A program made the translations under genes and the position numbers. Below, in pieces: positions 24,539 to 32,842 of a stretch of 64,000 nucleotides of DNA. The notes under the pieces are model-generated. The model was not told where the DNA came from. It saw only the letters and a program-made list of their open reading frames with translations, and made no database searches. Origin of the DNA: Bradyrhizobium manausense (GTDB taxonomy: Bacteria > Pseudomonadota > Alphaproteobacteria > Rhizobiales > Xanthobacteraceae). Position 1 is the first letter of the stretch. The number at the start of each line of letters is the position of its first letter. The stretch spans positions 78,697 to 142,696 of the forward strand of contig NZ_JAFCJI010000006.1 in the NCBI RefSeq assembly GCF_018131105.1, in the 5' to 3' direction.

Positions 24539-24575
24539 GATCACGGCGCCCGCAACTGATGCGGGCGCCGTGATC
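24539..24575. terminator. Hairpin terminator between convergent genes
   Basis: A perfect 16-base stem (GATCACGGCGCCCGCA and its complement) has a five-base loop, 4 bases after the stop at 24534 and 10 before the stop of the opposing gene at 24586. There is no strong T tract, so termination efficiency is uncertain. Confidence 0.7.
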
Positions 24576-24585
24576 GATGGAAGCC

Positions 24586-24855
24586 TTAGCGCGCCTCGCT
24601 ATCGGAGCTCGCGCTGGCGAGCCGCTTGACGCGCGGCGACAGCACGGACATCTGCGCAGGCGAGGCCGGCATGCCGGCGACGATCATCGCGGGCGCCGTC
24701 GACTGCTCCTGAACGCCGGCGCCGCCGAGCACCTGCACCTGCATCGTCGAAATCGGAAACGACTTCACTTCGTAAGAGGGAATCTCGCCGGCAAATGCGC
24801 TGGCTGAGCTTGCAATCATTACGCCGGCAACGGCAATCATGGAGAGAGTACGCAT
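24586..24855 (-). CDS. Small secreted protein of unknown function
   Basis: This 89-residue protein has a signal peptide (MRTLSMIAVAGVMIASSASA, cleavage near AFAGE). A short mature part is rich in Val, Ser, Met and Ala, without cysteines. I chose ATG 24855 because GGAG lies at good spacing and the signal peptide begins there; a longer frame to 24933 adds 26 residues with no support. Function is unknown. It is separated by 190 bases from the aldarate operon end. Confidence 0.65.
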   Translation of the reverse strand: MRTLSMIAVAGVMIASSASAFAGEIPSYEVKSFPISTMQVQVLGGAGVQEQSTAPAMIVAGMPASPAQMSVLSPRVKRLASASSDSEAR

Positions 24856-25046
24856 TTCAAAATCTCCGAGAAAGATGACAATCGGAAGTTTGGTCGCGGC
24901 AGTGCCGCGACAGGTTCGCTCGTGTGCGAACATTCGTCTTCCACAGGATGGGAATTTGGTTGCGCGACGCCGTCGCGACGAAGCGAAGACGAAGTTTCCT
25001 GCGTCAATGTTTCAGGACCGTTTCGCGAGACGGCGCAGATCGCGCC

Positions 25047-26252
25047 TTATGCGCCGAATCTGGACTCTCGCACCACTGCATCCGCACGGCGGCACAGGTC
25101 CGGATTGAGCGCCAGTCCGAGACCGGGCGCGGTCGGTGCCGACACGATGCCGTTGTTCACGACGGGCAGCGCGGTGACGAGATCGCGATACCAGGTCGAC
25201 AGCGTCGCGCGCACCACTTCCTGGAAGATCGCGGTCGGCGCATGCAGCGCCAGATGCAGTCCCGCCATCAGCGCCACCGGCCCGGTGCAGTCGTGCGGCG
25301 CGAGCGGCTTGTTGTAGGCCTCGCTCAGCGCCGCGATCTTGCGCGCTTCGCTGAGGCCGCCGCACCAGGCGATGTCGAGCATCACGACGTCGACGGCATC
25401 GGCGGCGAGCAGATTGCGGAAGCTCGCCGCGCCCGCCAGCGTCTCGCTGCCGCAGATCGGCGTCTTCACGCGCCGCCTGAGATCGGCGAGGCCCCGCACG
25501 TCGTCCATCTTGTTGAGAGGGTCCTCGACCCAGAACACGCCGTAATCTTCCAGCGCACGGCAGATGCGCTCGGCGGTGTGCATGCCCCACAGGCTGTGCA
25601 ATTCGCACATGATCTCGATGCGATCGCCGACGGCGTCGCGGATCTTGCGGAACGGCTCCAGTCCGGCTTTCAGGTCCGTGAGCGAAATCGCATGGCCGCC
25701 ATTGGCGGCGAAGGGATCGAACGGCCAGATCTTCATGGCGCCATAGCCTTCGCTCAAGAGGCTCTCGGCAAGCGCACCGGCGTCGCGCATGAAGGCGATC
25801 TGGTCGTCATAGGGGCCGAGCGCGGCATCATCAGCGCCGATCTCGCGGCGTTTTGCGCTCCTCGTGTTGTAGGCGTAGCCGGCGCAGGTGTTGTAGGCGC
25901 GGATTTCCAGCCGGCTCGCGCCGCCGAGCGCTTCGTGCACGGGGATGCCGTGACGCTGGCCCTTGAGGTCCCACAGCGCGATGTCGATCGCACTGGCCGC
26001 GCGTACCTCGGCACTGACACTGTGAAATCCGAGATAAGGCGTCAGCAATTGGCGCGAGATGGCCTCGATGCGCCGGGAGTCCTGGCCGAGCACCAGCGGT
26101 GCGGTGAGCTCGTGCACGGCAGCTTCGACTGCCTGCGCGCCGCGAAAGCTTTCGCCGAGGCCGGTCAGTCCTTCGTCGGTCTCGATCTCGACCCAGATCA
26201 GGTTCGGCCGCTCGTCGATGCGGATCGTGCGCAGGGTCGTGATGCGGGACAT
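25047..26252 (-). CDS. Mandelate racemase/enolase-superfamily acid-sugar dehydratase
   Basis: This 401-residue enzyme has the capping domain (1-120) and a barrel with AMKIWPFDPFA, metal ligands in IMCELHSLWG, WVEDPLNKMD and CGSETLAG, and the catalytic HDCTGP. KIW in place of KxK and a His-Asp dyad point to a dehydratase that abstracts a proton with the C-terminal histidine. The family includes gluconate, galactonate and related dehydratases. ATG 26252 has AGAGGA upstream. It is the last gene of the glucarate/galactarate operon, 29 bases after garD, and probably feeds another sugar acid into the pathway. The substrate is unresolved. Confidence 0.75.
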   Translation of the reverse strand: MSRITTLRTIRIDERPNLIWVEIETDEGLTGLGESFRGAQAVEAAVHELTAPLVLGQDSRRIEAISRQLLTPYLGFHSVSAEVRAASAIDIALWDLKGQRHGIPVHEALGGASRLEIRAYNTCAGYAYNTRSAKRREIGADDAALGPYDDQIAFMRDAGALAESLLSEGYGAMKIWPFDPFAANGGHAISLTDLKAGLEPFRKIRDAVGDRIEIMCELHSLWGMHTAERICRALEDYGVFWVEDPLNKMDDVRGLADLRRRVKTPICGSETLAGAASFRNLLAADAVDVVMLDIAWCGGLSEARKIAALSEAYNKPLAPHDCTGPVALMAGLHLALHAPTAIFQEVVRATLSTWYRDLVTALPVVNNGIVSAPTAPGLGLALNPDLCRRADAVVRESRFGA

Positions 26253-26281
26253 CGATGTCCTCTTGGACGCGTTGCGGGCGC

Positions 26282-27823
26282 TCAGGTCACCGGCGCCGGA
26301 TTGAACAACGTGAGATCGTTGTGGATGCCCCAACGATCCGACCACGGCTTGGTGCGGCCGGAGGCGACGTCGAGGATCAGGCGGAACAGGTCCCAGCCGG
26401 TTTCCTCGATGGTCTTTGCGCCCGTGGCGATGCCGCCGGCGTCGAAATCGATCAAATCCTTCCAGCGACGCGCGAGCTCGGTGCGGGTCGCGACCTTGAT
26501 CACAGGCGCGGCGGCGAGCCCGTAGGGTGTGCCGCGGCCGGTAGTGAACACTTGCAAGGTCATGCCGGAGGCGAGCTGGAGCGTGCCGCAGATGAAGTCG
26601 CTTGCCGGCGTTGCCGCGAACAGCATGCCCTTCTGCGTCGCCTTCTGGCCGGGCGAGAGCACGCCGGTGATGGCGCTCGAGCCGGACTTGACGATCGAGC
26701 CGAGTGATTTCTCGACGATGTTGGCGAGGCCGCCCTTCTTGTTCCCGGGCGTGGTGTTGGCGCTGCGATCGGCGCCGCCACGAGCGAGATAAGAGTCGTA
26801 CCAGGCCATCTCGCGCACCAGCGCACGGCCGACGTCCTCGTTGATGGCACGGCGGGTGAGAAGCTGGATGGCGTCGCGCACCTCCGTCACTTCGGAGAAC
26901 ATCACGGTGGCGCCGGCTCGAACCAGCAGATCGGCTGCAAAGCCGAGAGCGGGGTTCGCAGTGACGCCGGAAAAAGCATCGCTGCCGCCGCACTGCAGGC
27001 CGATCACGAGGTCGGCCGCGGGGCAGGTCTCACGGGTGCGCTTGTTGAGGATCTTCAGGCGGGCTTCGGCTTGCGTCATGATCGCGTCCACGATCGCGCC
27101 AAAGCCGTCGAAGGCCTCGTCCTGCATGCGGACGATGGCATCGCTGACGCCCTCGGGCACAAGCCGTTCGGGCGCTAGCTTTTCGCAGCCCAGGCTGATG
27201 ACCAGGATCTCGCCGCCGAAATTCGGGTTGAGCGCGAGGTTTTGCAGCGTGCGGATCGGCACGACAGCATCGGGCGCGGTGATGGCGACGCCGCAGCCAT
27301 AGGCATGCGTCAACGGCACGACGTCGTCGACGTTCGGGTACTTCGGCAGCAGCTCGGCGCGGATGCGCTTCACTGCGTATTCCATCGTGCCTTTGACGCA
27401 TTGCACGGAGGAGGAAATGCCGAGAATGTTCTTGGTGCCGACCGATCCGTCCGGATTGCGATAGCCTTCGAAGCTAAATCCTTCGAGCGGCGGCAGCGGC
27501 GCTGGCACTGCTGTCGAGATTTCCAGCTTGTCGAGGGCCGGGGCCTCCGGCATGCGGATGCGCGCCTCGTCGACCCATTCGCCGGCCAGGATTGGCGAGA
27601 GCGCGTAGCCGATCACCTCGCCATAGCGGATGATCGGCTGGTCTTGCGCGATGTCGACCAGGGCGGTCTTGTGCCCTTGCGGCACAAAGGCACGCAGCGT
27701 CAGTCCGCAGGCAAAGCGGGAGCCGGCGGGAAGCCCGAAATCATTGACCACGATCGCGACATTATCGCGCTCGTTGAGCTTGATATAGCGGGGCTGCTCT
27801 TTCGCTGCGACGTCCTGGTCCAT
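26282..27823 (-). CDS. garD: Galactarate dehydratase (UxaA/GarD family)
   Basis: This 513-residue protein has an N-terminal SAF domain (about 12-85) and a large UxaA/GarD domain with YRNPDGSVGTKNILGI, HAYGCG, GLQCGGSDAFSG and a C-terminal DICGTLQ-type region. Length matches E. coli GarD (523). GarD is an iron-dependent dehydratase that converts galactarate to 5-keto-4-deoxyglucarate. Altronate dehydratase (UxaA) is the alternative, but neighbours for 5-keto-4-deoxyglucarate breakdown favour GarD. Its start lies 16 bases after the aldehyde dehydrogenase stop, so the two are co-transcribed. Confidence 0.8.
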   Translation of the reverse strand: MDQDVAAKEQPRYIKLNERDNVAIVVNDFGLPAGSRFACGLTLRAFVPQGHKTALVDIAQDQPIIRYGEVIGYALSPILAGEWVDEARIRMPEAPALDKLEISTAVPAPLPPLEGFSFEGYRNPDGSVGTKNILGISSSVQCVKGTMEYAVKRIRAELLPKYPNVDDVVPLTHAYGCGVAITAPDAVVPIRTLQNLALNPNFGGEILVISLGCEKLAPERLVPEGVSDAIVRMQDEAFDGFGAIVDAIMTQAEARLKILNKRTRETCPAADLVIGLQCGGSDAFSGVTANPALGFAADLLVRAGATVMFSEVTEVRDAIQLLTRRAINEDVGRALVREMAWYDSYLARGGADRSANTTPGNKKGGLANIVEKSLGSIVKSGSSAITGVLSPGQKATQKGMLFAATPASDFICGTLQLASGMTLQVFTTGRGTPYGLAAAPVIKVATRTELARRWKDLIDFDAGGIATGAKTIEETGWDLFRLILDVASGRTKPWSDRWGIHNDLTLFNPAPVT

Positions 27824-27839
27824 TTGATCTTCCCCGTGG

Positions 27840-29288
27840 TTAGCCGGGATAGGTATAGGCGGTCTTCACCGTTGTGTAGAACTCGCGTGCATAGGAGCCC
27901 TGCTCGCGGGCGCCGTAGCTCGAGCCCTTCCGGCCGCCAAACGGCACGTGATAGTCGACGCCGGCGGTTGGCAGATTGACCATCACCATGCCGGACTCGC
28001 TGTTGCGCTTGTAGTGCGAGGCGTATTTCAGGCTGGTGGTGCAGATGCCGGAAGCGAGACCGAACTCGGTGTCGTTCGAGATCGCCAGCGCTTCCTCGTA
28101 GTTCTTGGCACGGATCACGGCGGCGACGGGGCCGAAGATTTCCTCACGCGCGATGCGCATGTTGTTGTTGGCTTCGGTGAACAGCGCGGGCTGGAGGTAG
28201 TGGCCGGGCGTCTCGCGCTTGAGCAGTTCGCCGCCCCAGGCGAGCTTGGCGCCTTCGTCCTGGCCGATCTTGATGTAGCGCAGATCCTGGTCGAGCTGAC
28301 TCTGGTCGACGACGGGACCGATATGTACGCCGGTCTTGAGCGCGTCGTCCACCGACAGTCCCTTCAGACGTTCGGCCATCGCGGCGACGAAGCGGTCATG
28401 GATGCCTTCGGTTACGATCAGGCGGGAAGATGCCGTGCAGCGCTGGCCGGTCGAGAAATAGGCGCCGTTGACGGCAACTTCGACGGCAGTCTTCAGGTCA
28501 GCGTCGTCGAGCACGACCAGCGGATTCTTGCCGCCCATCTCGAGCTGGAACTTCTTCATCGGGTTCGAGAGCACGCAGGCCTGCGCGATCTTGCGGCCGG
28601 TCTGCACAGAGCCGGTGAAGGAGATCGCGGCGACATCAGGGTGATCGAGCAGCGTCTGGCCGACCACTGAGCCGGAGCCGACCACGAGGTTGAACACGCC
28701 GGCCGGAATGCCGGAGCGGGTGATGATCTCGGACAGCGCATGTGCCGAGCCCGGCACCAGTTCGGCAGGCTTGAACACGACCGTGTTGCCGTAGCAGAGC
28801 GCGGGCGCGATCTTCCAGGCCGGGATCGCGATCGGGAAATTCCAGGGCGTGATCATGCCGACGACGCCGACCGGCTCGCGGGTGAGTTCGACGTCGAGGC
28901 CGGGACGGACGGATGCACCCTTTTCGCCGATCAGGCGCAACGCCTCGCCGGCGAAGAACGCAAAGATCTGGCCGGCGCGGGCGACCTCGCCGATGCCCTC
29001 GGGAAGCGTCTTGCCTTCCTCGCGGGCGAGCAGGCGGCCGAGCTCTTCCTTGCGGGCGAGGATCTCGAGCGAAATCTTGTTGAGTGCATCAAAACGCACC
29101 TGCGGCGTCGACTGCGCCCAGGCGGGGAACGCGGCCTTCGCAGCCGCAATCGCCTTTTCGGTCTGAGCCTTGTCGGCCTTGGCGTACTCGCCGACGAGAT
29201 CGTTGGTATTGGAGGGGTTGATGTTCTTGGTGACGGCGGAGCCGTCGACCCATTCACCGCCGATGAAGTTTTTCAAGATCGCAGTCAT
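27840..29288 (-). CDS. 2,5-dioxovalerate (alpha-ketoglutarate semialdehyde) dehydrogenase
   Basis: This 482-residue aldehyde dehydrogenase shows TPWNFPIAIPAWK, the NAD-binding FTGSVQTGRKIA, the catalytic glutamate in FQLEMGGKNP and the catalytic cysteine in GQRCTASSRL. In this operon it would oxidise 2,5-dioxopentanoate, the product of KdgD, to 2-oxoglutarate with NAD(P)+. The ALDH family is certain and the substrate follows from context. A 79-base gap with a palindromic repeat separates it from gudD upstream. Confidence 0.85.
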   Translation of the reverse strand: MTAILKNFIGGEWVDGSAVTKNINPSNTNDLVGEYAKADKAQTEKAIAAAKAAFPAWAQSTPQVRFDALNKISLEILARKEELGRLLAREEGKTLPEGIGEVARAGQIFAFFAGEALRLIGEKGASVRPGLDVELTREPVGVVGMITPWNFPIAIPAWKIAPALCYGNTVVFKPAELVPGSAHALSEIITRSGIPAGVFNLVVGSGSVVGQTLLDHPDVAAISFTGSVQTGRKIAQACVLSNPMKKFQLEMGGKNPLVVLDDADLKTAVEVAVNGAYFSTGQRCTASSRLIVTEGIHDRFVAAMAERLKGLSVDDALKTGVHIGPVVDQSQLDQDLRYIKIGQDEGAKLAWGGELLKRETPGHYLQPALFTEANNNMRIAREEIFGPVAAVIRAKNYEEALAISNDTEFGLASGICTTSLKYASHYKRNSESGMVMVNLPTAGVDYHVPFGGRKGSSYGAREQGSYAREFYTTVKTAYTYPG

Positions 29289-29310
29289 CTCATTCCTCCT
29301 TGTTTAAGGG

Positions 29311-29357
29311 GCATGATCCTTATCGGAAAACCGGTGTCCACTCTTCCGAGGTCATGT
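29311..29357. repeat. Rhizobial-type palindromic intergenic repeat
   Basis: The stretch begins GCATGATCC, contains CGGAAAACCGGTGTCCACT and ends TCCGAGGTCATG. This resembles a palindrome I recall as widespread in rhizobial and Bradyrhizobium intergenic regions, with GCATGATC at one end and GATCATGC at the other. It lies inside the operon between gudD and the aldehyde dehydrogenase gene, where it could form mRNA structure. Confidence 0.6.
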
Positions 29358-29367
29358 CTGAAGTTTC

Positions 29368-30711
29368 TTACCGAACGAGGCAGGGCCGCTTGTCGTCAAA
29401 CGTCCAGCCCGGGATCAGGTCCTGCATGGCTGTGGCGTCGTCGCGGGCGCCGAGGCCATGCTGCTTGTAGAGTTCATGCGCGGCCTCGATGGCCGCACGG
29501 TCGATCTCGATGCCGAGGCCCGGGCGATCCGGGACCGCGATCTTGCCGTCGCGGATCAGCAGCGGCTCTTTCGTCAGCGCCTGGCCATCCTGCCAGATCC
29601 AGTGAGTATCGATCGCGGTGACCTTGCCGGGAGCCGCGGCGCCGACATGGGTGAACATGGCGAGCGAAATGTCAAAGTGGTTGTTCGAGTGCGAGCCCCA
29701 GGTCAGGCCGTTGTCGCGGCAGGTCTGGGCGACGCGCACCGAGCCCTGCATCGTCCAGAAATGGGGATCGGCCAGCGGAATGTCCACCGCGCCGAGGCGC
29801 AGCGCGTGGCTGAGCTGGCGCCAATCGGTCGCGATCATGTTGGTTGCGGTCGGCAGGCCGGTGGCGCGGCGGAACTCGGCCATGATCTCTCTGCCGGAGA
29901 AGCCCGCCTCGGCGCCACAGGGATCCTCGGCATAGGCGAGGATGCCGTGCATGTTCTTGCAGAGGCTGATGGCCTCGTCGAGCGACCAGGCGCCGTTCGG
30001 GTCGAGCGTGACGCGGGCGTTGGGGAAGCGCCTGGCAATGGCTGTGACCGCCTCGATCTCCTGCTCGCCCCGCAGCACGCCGCCCTTCAGCTTGAAATCG
30101 GCGAAGCCGTAATGGTCGTGGGTGGCTTCCGCCAGCCGCACCACCGTCTCCGGCGTCATTGCCTCCTGATGACGGAGGTTGAACCATTCGGCCTTGCCGG
30201 TTTCGCCTTTTACATAGTCGAGCTTGCTCTTCCGCCGGTCGCCGACGAAGAAGAGATAGCCGAGCGTCTCGACGCTCTTGCGCTGCTGGCCTTCGCCGAG
30301 CAGGGCTGCGACCGGCAAATTGAGATGCTGGCCGAGCAGGTCGAGGAGCGCGGATTCGATCGCGGTGACGGCGTGGATCATCACGCGCAGATCAAAGGTC
30401 TGCTTGCCGCGGCCGCCGGCGTCGCGGTCGGCGAAGGCCGTGCGGACATCGGCGAGGATGTTGTTCATCGCACCGACGGTCTTGCCGATCACGAGATCCC
30501 TGGCGTCCTGGAGCGTCTGCCAGATTTTTTGCCCGCCCGGCACCTCGCCGACGCCGGTGTGTCCGGCATTGTCGGTGAGGATGACGATGTTGCGGGTAAA
30601 GAAGGGCGCGTGTGCGCCGCTCAGATTGAGGAGCATGCTGTCGCGGCCTGCGACCGGGATCACCTGCATCGCGGTGACGACCGGCGCGCCGGAGATCTCA
30701 GTCTGGGCCAT
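29368..30711 (-). CDS. gudD: Glucarate dehydratase
   Basis: This 447-residue enolase-superfamily enzyme matches E. coli GudD (446) in length. Visible are FADFKLKGG (KxK base), VTLDPNGAW, YAEDPCGAEAGFSGRE, the loop TNMIATDW and the WGSHSNNHFDISLAMFTHV histidine region. It dehydrates D-glucarate (and usually L-idarate) to 5-keto-4-deoxyglucarate. It follows kdgD by 26 bases in the same operon. Together with garD it lets the cell use both C4-epimeric aldaric acids. Confidence 0.93.
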   Translation of the reverse strand: MAQTEISGAPVVTAMQVIPVAGRDSMLLNLSGAHAPFFTRNIVILTDNAGHTGVGEVPGGQKIWQTLQDARDLVIGKTVGAMNNILADVRTAFADRDAGGRGKQTFDLRVMIHAVTAIESALLDLLGQHLNLPVAALLGEGQQRKSVETLGYLFFVGDRRKSKLDYVKGETGKAEWFNLRHQEAMTPETVVRLAEATHDHYGFADFKLKGGVLRGEQEIEAVTAIARRFPNARVTLDPNGAWSLDEAISLCKNMHGILAYAEDPCGAEAGFSGREIMAEFRRATGLPTATNMIATDWRQLSHALRLGAVDIPLADPHFWTMQGSVRVAQTCRDNGLTWGSHSNNHFDISLAMFTHVGAAAPGKVTAIDTHWIWQDGQALTKEPLLIRDGKIAVPDRPGLGIEIDRAAIEAAHELYKQHGLGARDDATAMQDLIPGWTFDDKRPCLVR

Positions 30712-30737
30712 CGCACGCTCCTCCTTGCTGTCTTGCT

Positions 30738-31682
30738 TTATTCTGCCGCCTGCCGTGTCGATCCTGCGGCGGGCTGATTCTTCACCAGTGCGGTCAGTTC
30801 CGCAATCTCCTGCTCGGTAAGATCGGTCAGCGGCGAGCGAACCGGACCGGAATCGCGGCCGATCACCTTCATGCCGGCCTTGATGATCGAGACTGCATAG
30901 CCCTTCTTGCGGTTGCGGATCTCGATCAGCGGCAGGATGAAATTCTTCAAGCCGGCGTGGATCGTCGCGTGGTCGCGCTTACGCACGGCGGCATAGAAGT
31001 TGGTGGCAAACTCCGGCACGAAGTTGAACACGGCCGAGGAATAAGTCGTCACGCCCATGTCGAGATAGGGCAGCGCGAAGGTCTCGGCGGTCGGCAGGCC
31101 GCCGACATAGGTGAGGCGATCCCCGAGCTTGGTGTGGACGCGGGTCATCAGCTCGATGTCGCCGATGCCGTCCTTGTAGCCGACGAGGTTCGGGCAGCGC
31201 TCGGCGAGGCGGGCGACCGTGTCGGGCTGGAGGATGGCGTTGTCGCGGTTATAGACGATGACGCCGATCTTCACGGAGGCGCAGACGGCCTCGACGTGAG
31301 CGGCAAGGCCGTCCTGCTCGGAATGGGTCAGGTAGGGCGGCAGCAGCAGCAGGCCGTCAGCGCCGGCCTTTTCGGCGCCGATCGCGATCTCGCGGGCGAT
31401 TGCGGTGCCGTAGCCGGTGCCGGCGAGCACGGGCACGCGGCCCTTGGTCTCCTCGACGGCAACCTTGACCACCTGAGGGACCTCGGTCGGGGTCAGCGAG
31501 AAAAACTCGCCAGTGCCACCGGCGGCGAACAGACCTGCGACATCATAGCCGCACAGCCAATCCATGTTGGCGCGGTAGGTCGCTTCGTCGAAGGAATAGT
31601 CCGCCTTGAACGGCGTGACGGGGAAGGACAGGAGGCCCGATCCGATCTTCTGGGCCATTTCCTGCGGGGTCATCTTGCTCAT
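30738..31682 (-). CDS. kdgD: 5-dehydro-4-deoxyglucarate dehydratase
   Basis: This 314-residue protein is of the DapA/NAL aldolase superfamily. It has the GGTGEFFSLTPTE loop, a tyrosine motif in IVYNRDNA and the Schiff-base lysine in LVGYKDGIGD. It converts 5-keto-4-deoxyglucarate to 2,5-dioxopentanoate with loss of water and CO2, the step before the semialdehyde dehydrogenase. ATG 31682 (MSKMTPQEMAQ) gives the usual family length; an in-frame start 13 codons earlier is less likely. It is probably the first gene of the catabolic transcript, 127 bases after the LysR gene. Confidence 0.93.
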   Translation of the reverse strand: MSKMTPQEMAQKIGSGLLSFPVTPFKADYSFDEATYRANMDWLCGYDVAGLFAAGGTGEFFSLTPTEVPQVVKVAVEETKGRVPVLAGTGYGTAIAREIAIGAEKAGADGLLLLPPYLTHSEQDGLAAHVEAVCASVKIGVIVYNRDNAILQPDTVARLAERCPNLVGYKDGIGDIELMTRVHTKLGDRLTYVGGLPTAETFALPYLDMGVTTYSSAVFNFVPEFATNFYAAVRKRDHATIHAGLKNFILPLIEIRNRKKGYAVSIIKAGMKVIGRDSGPVRSPLTDLTEQEIAELTALVKNQPAAGSTRQAAE

Positions 31683-31809
31683 GGGCGCTGCTCCCTGTTT
31701 CTCATGTTGTGGAGGACGCAAGAAGGCCGCGCGTCCATGCGCCGTTGTTTAGGAGACCGTTCGATGCGCGTCCAAGCCAAAGCCTATATCGACCGATGCG
31801 GATTGAGCA

Positions 31810-32715
31810 TCAATCTTCCATCACCTCGGCCGAGGACAATTCGCCGGCGAGTTTGACCAGCGCCGACAGCAGCGGATCCTCGTTGTCGCGGCGCCAGACC
31901 ATGAACAACTCGACCGGAACACGCGTGCGCAGCTTGAGGGGCCGCAGCCGGACGTCGGAGATTTTGAGGCCCGCTGCCGCGGCAGGGACGATAGCGAGGC
32001 CAAGGCCGGCGCGCACCATGGCGAGGATCGAGTGGATTTGACTCAAGTGCTGCACATAGCGCGGCAGGATGTCGGCGCGGGTGAACAGGGCCACCAGCAG
32101 ATCATGGAAGTATCGGCTCTCATAGGGCGAATACATCACGAAGGGCTGGTCGTCGAAATCCTTGATGGTGATGTTGTCCGCGTTCGCCAGCGGATGCTTT
32201 TTCGGGATGGCGGCGAGCAGGGGCTCGGCGACGACGCGGCGGCTGGCAAGCTCGGGCCGCGCGATCGGCGGCCGCAGCAGGCCGGCATCGATCTGGCCCG
32301 AGGTCAGCGCCTCGAACTGGTCGCCTGAGACCATCTCCTTCAGCGAGAAATCGACCTCCGGCAGCTTGGCACGGCAGGCTGCGACCAGTTCGGGCAGGAA
32401 GCCGTAGGCGGCTGCGGCCGTGAAGCCGATCTTCAGCGAACCGGTCTTGCCGAGCGCGATCCGCCGGGCAACCTGGGATGCGCTTTCCGCAAGCTTCAGG
32501 ATCCGGCGGGCCTCGGGCAGGAAGCTGCGGCCGGCCGGGGTCAAGCGCACCGAGCGGCTGGTGCGCTCCAGGAGCGGCGCGTCAATGATGTGCTCCAGCA
32601 CCTGGATCTGCCGGGACAGCGGTGGTTGGGTCATGTTCAGTCGCGCGGCGGCGCGGCCGAAATGCAGTTCTTCCGCCACCGTGACGAAACAGCGGAGCTG
32701 GTTGAGGTCGAACAT
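31810..32715 (-). CDS. LysR-family regulator of the aldarate genes
   Basis: This 301-residue protein has a standard N-terminal winged helix (FDLNQLRCFVTVAEELHFGR, then AAARLNMTQPPLSRQIQ) and a periplasmic-binding-like effector domain. I chose ATG 32715 because the helix-turn-helix then begins at the normal position; the frame extends 16 codons upstream. It lies between the MFS importer gene and kdgD, all on the minus strand, so the likely role is an aldarate-responsive activator. The 127 bases before kdgD are the likeliest site of action. Confidence 0.85.
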   Translation of the reverse strand: MFDLNQLRCFVTVAEELHFGRAAARLNMTQPPLSRQIQVLEHIIDAPLLERTSRSVRLTPAGRSFLPEARRILKLAESASQVARRIALGKTGSLKIGFTAAAAYGFLPELVAACRAKLPEVDFSLKEMVSGDQFEALTSGQIDAGLLRPPIARPELASRRVVAEPLLAAIPKKHPLANADNITIKDFDDQPFVMYSPYESRYFHDLLVALFTRADILPRYVQHLSQIHSILAMVRAGLGLAIVPAAAAGLKISDVRLRPLKLRTRVPVELFMVWRRDNEDPLLSALVKLAGELSSAEVMED

Positions 32716-32783
32716 CGATACATGCCTTAGATGGATAAGGCGTTTCCCCGGCACTTCTAGCATCGATCATCCCCAAAACAAAG

Positions 32784-32807
32784 ACGGCGGCTTTTTAGGG
32801 CCGCCGT
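32784..32807 (-). terminator. Terminator after the MFS importer gene
   Basis: An eight-base stem (ACGGCGGC / GCCGCCGT) has an eight-base loop. On the minus strand it is followed by CTTTGTTTTGGGG, a fair T tract. It lies between the MFS stop (32843) and the LysR start, so the importer and the regulator are probably separate transcripts. Confidence 0.75.
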
Positions 32808-32842
32808 TGAGTTGCCTGTCCCACTCCGATTACTCAGAGCGC

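Noticed and set aside
26253..26993. N-terminal extension of the enolase-superfamily gene at 25047-26252
   Set aside because: The extra 247 codons overlap garD in another frame; ATG 26252 has a ribosome-binding site and begins the normal capping domain.
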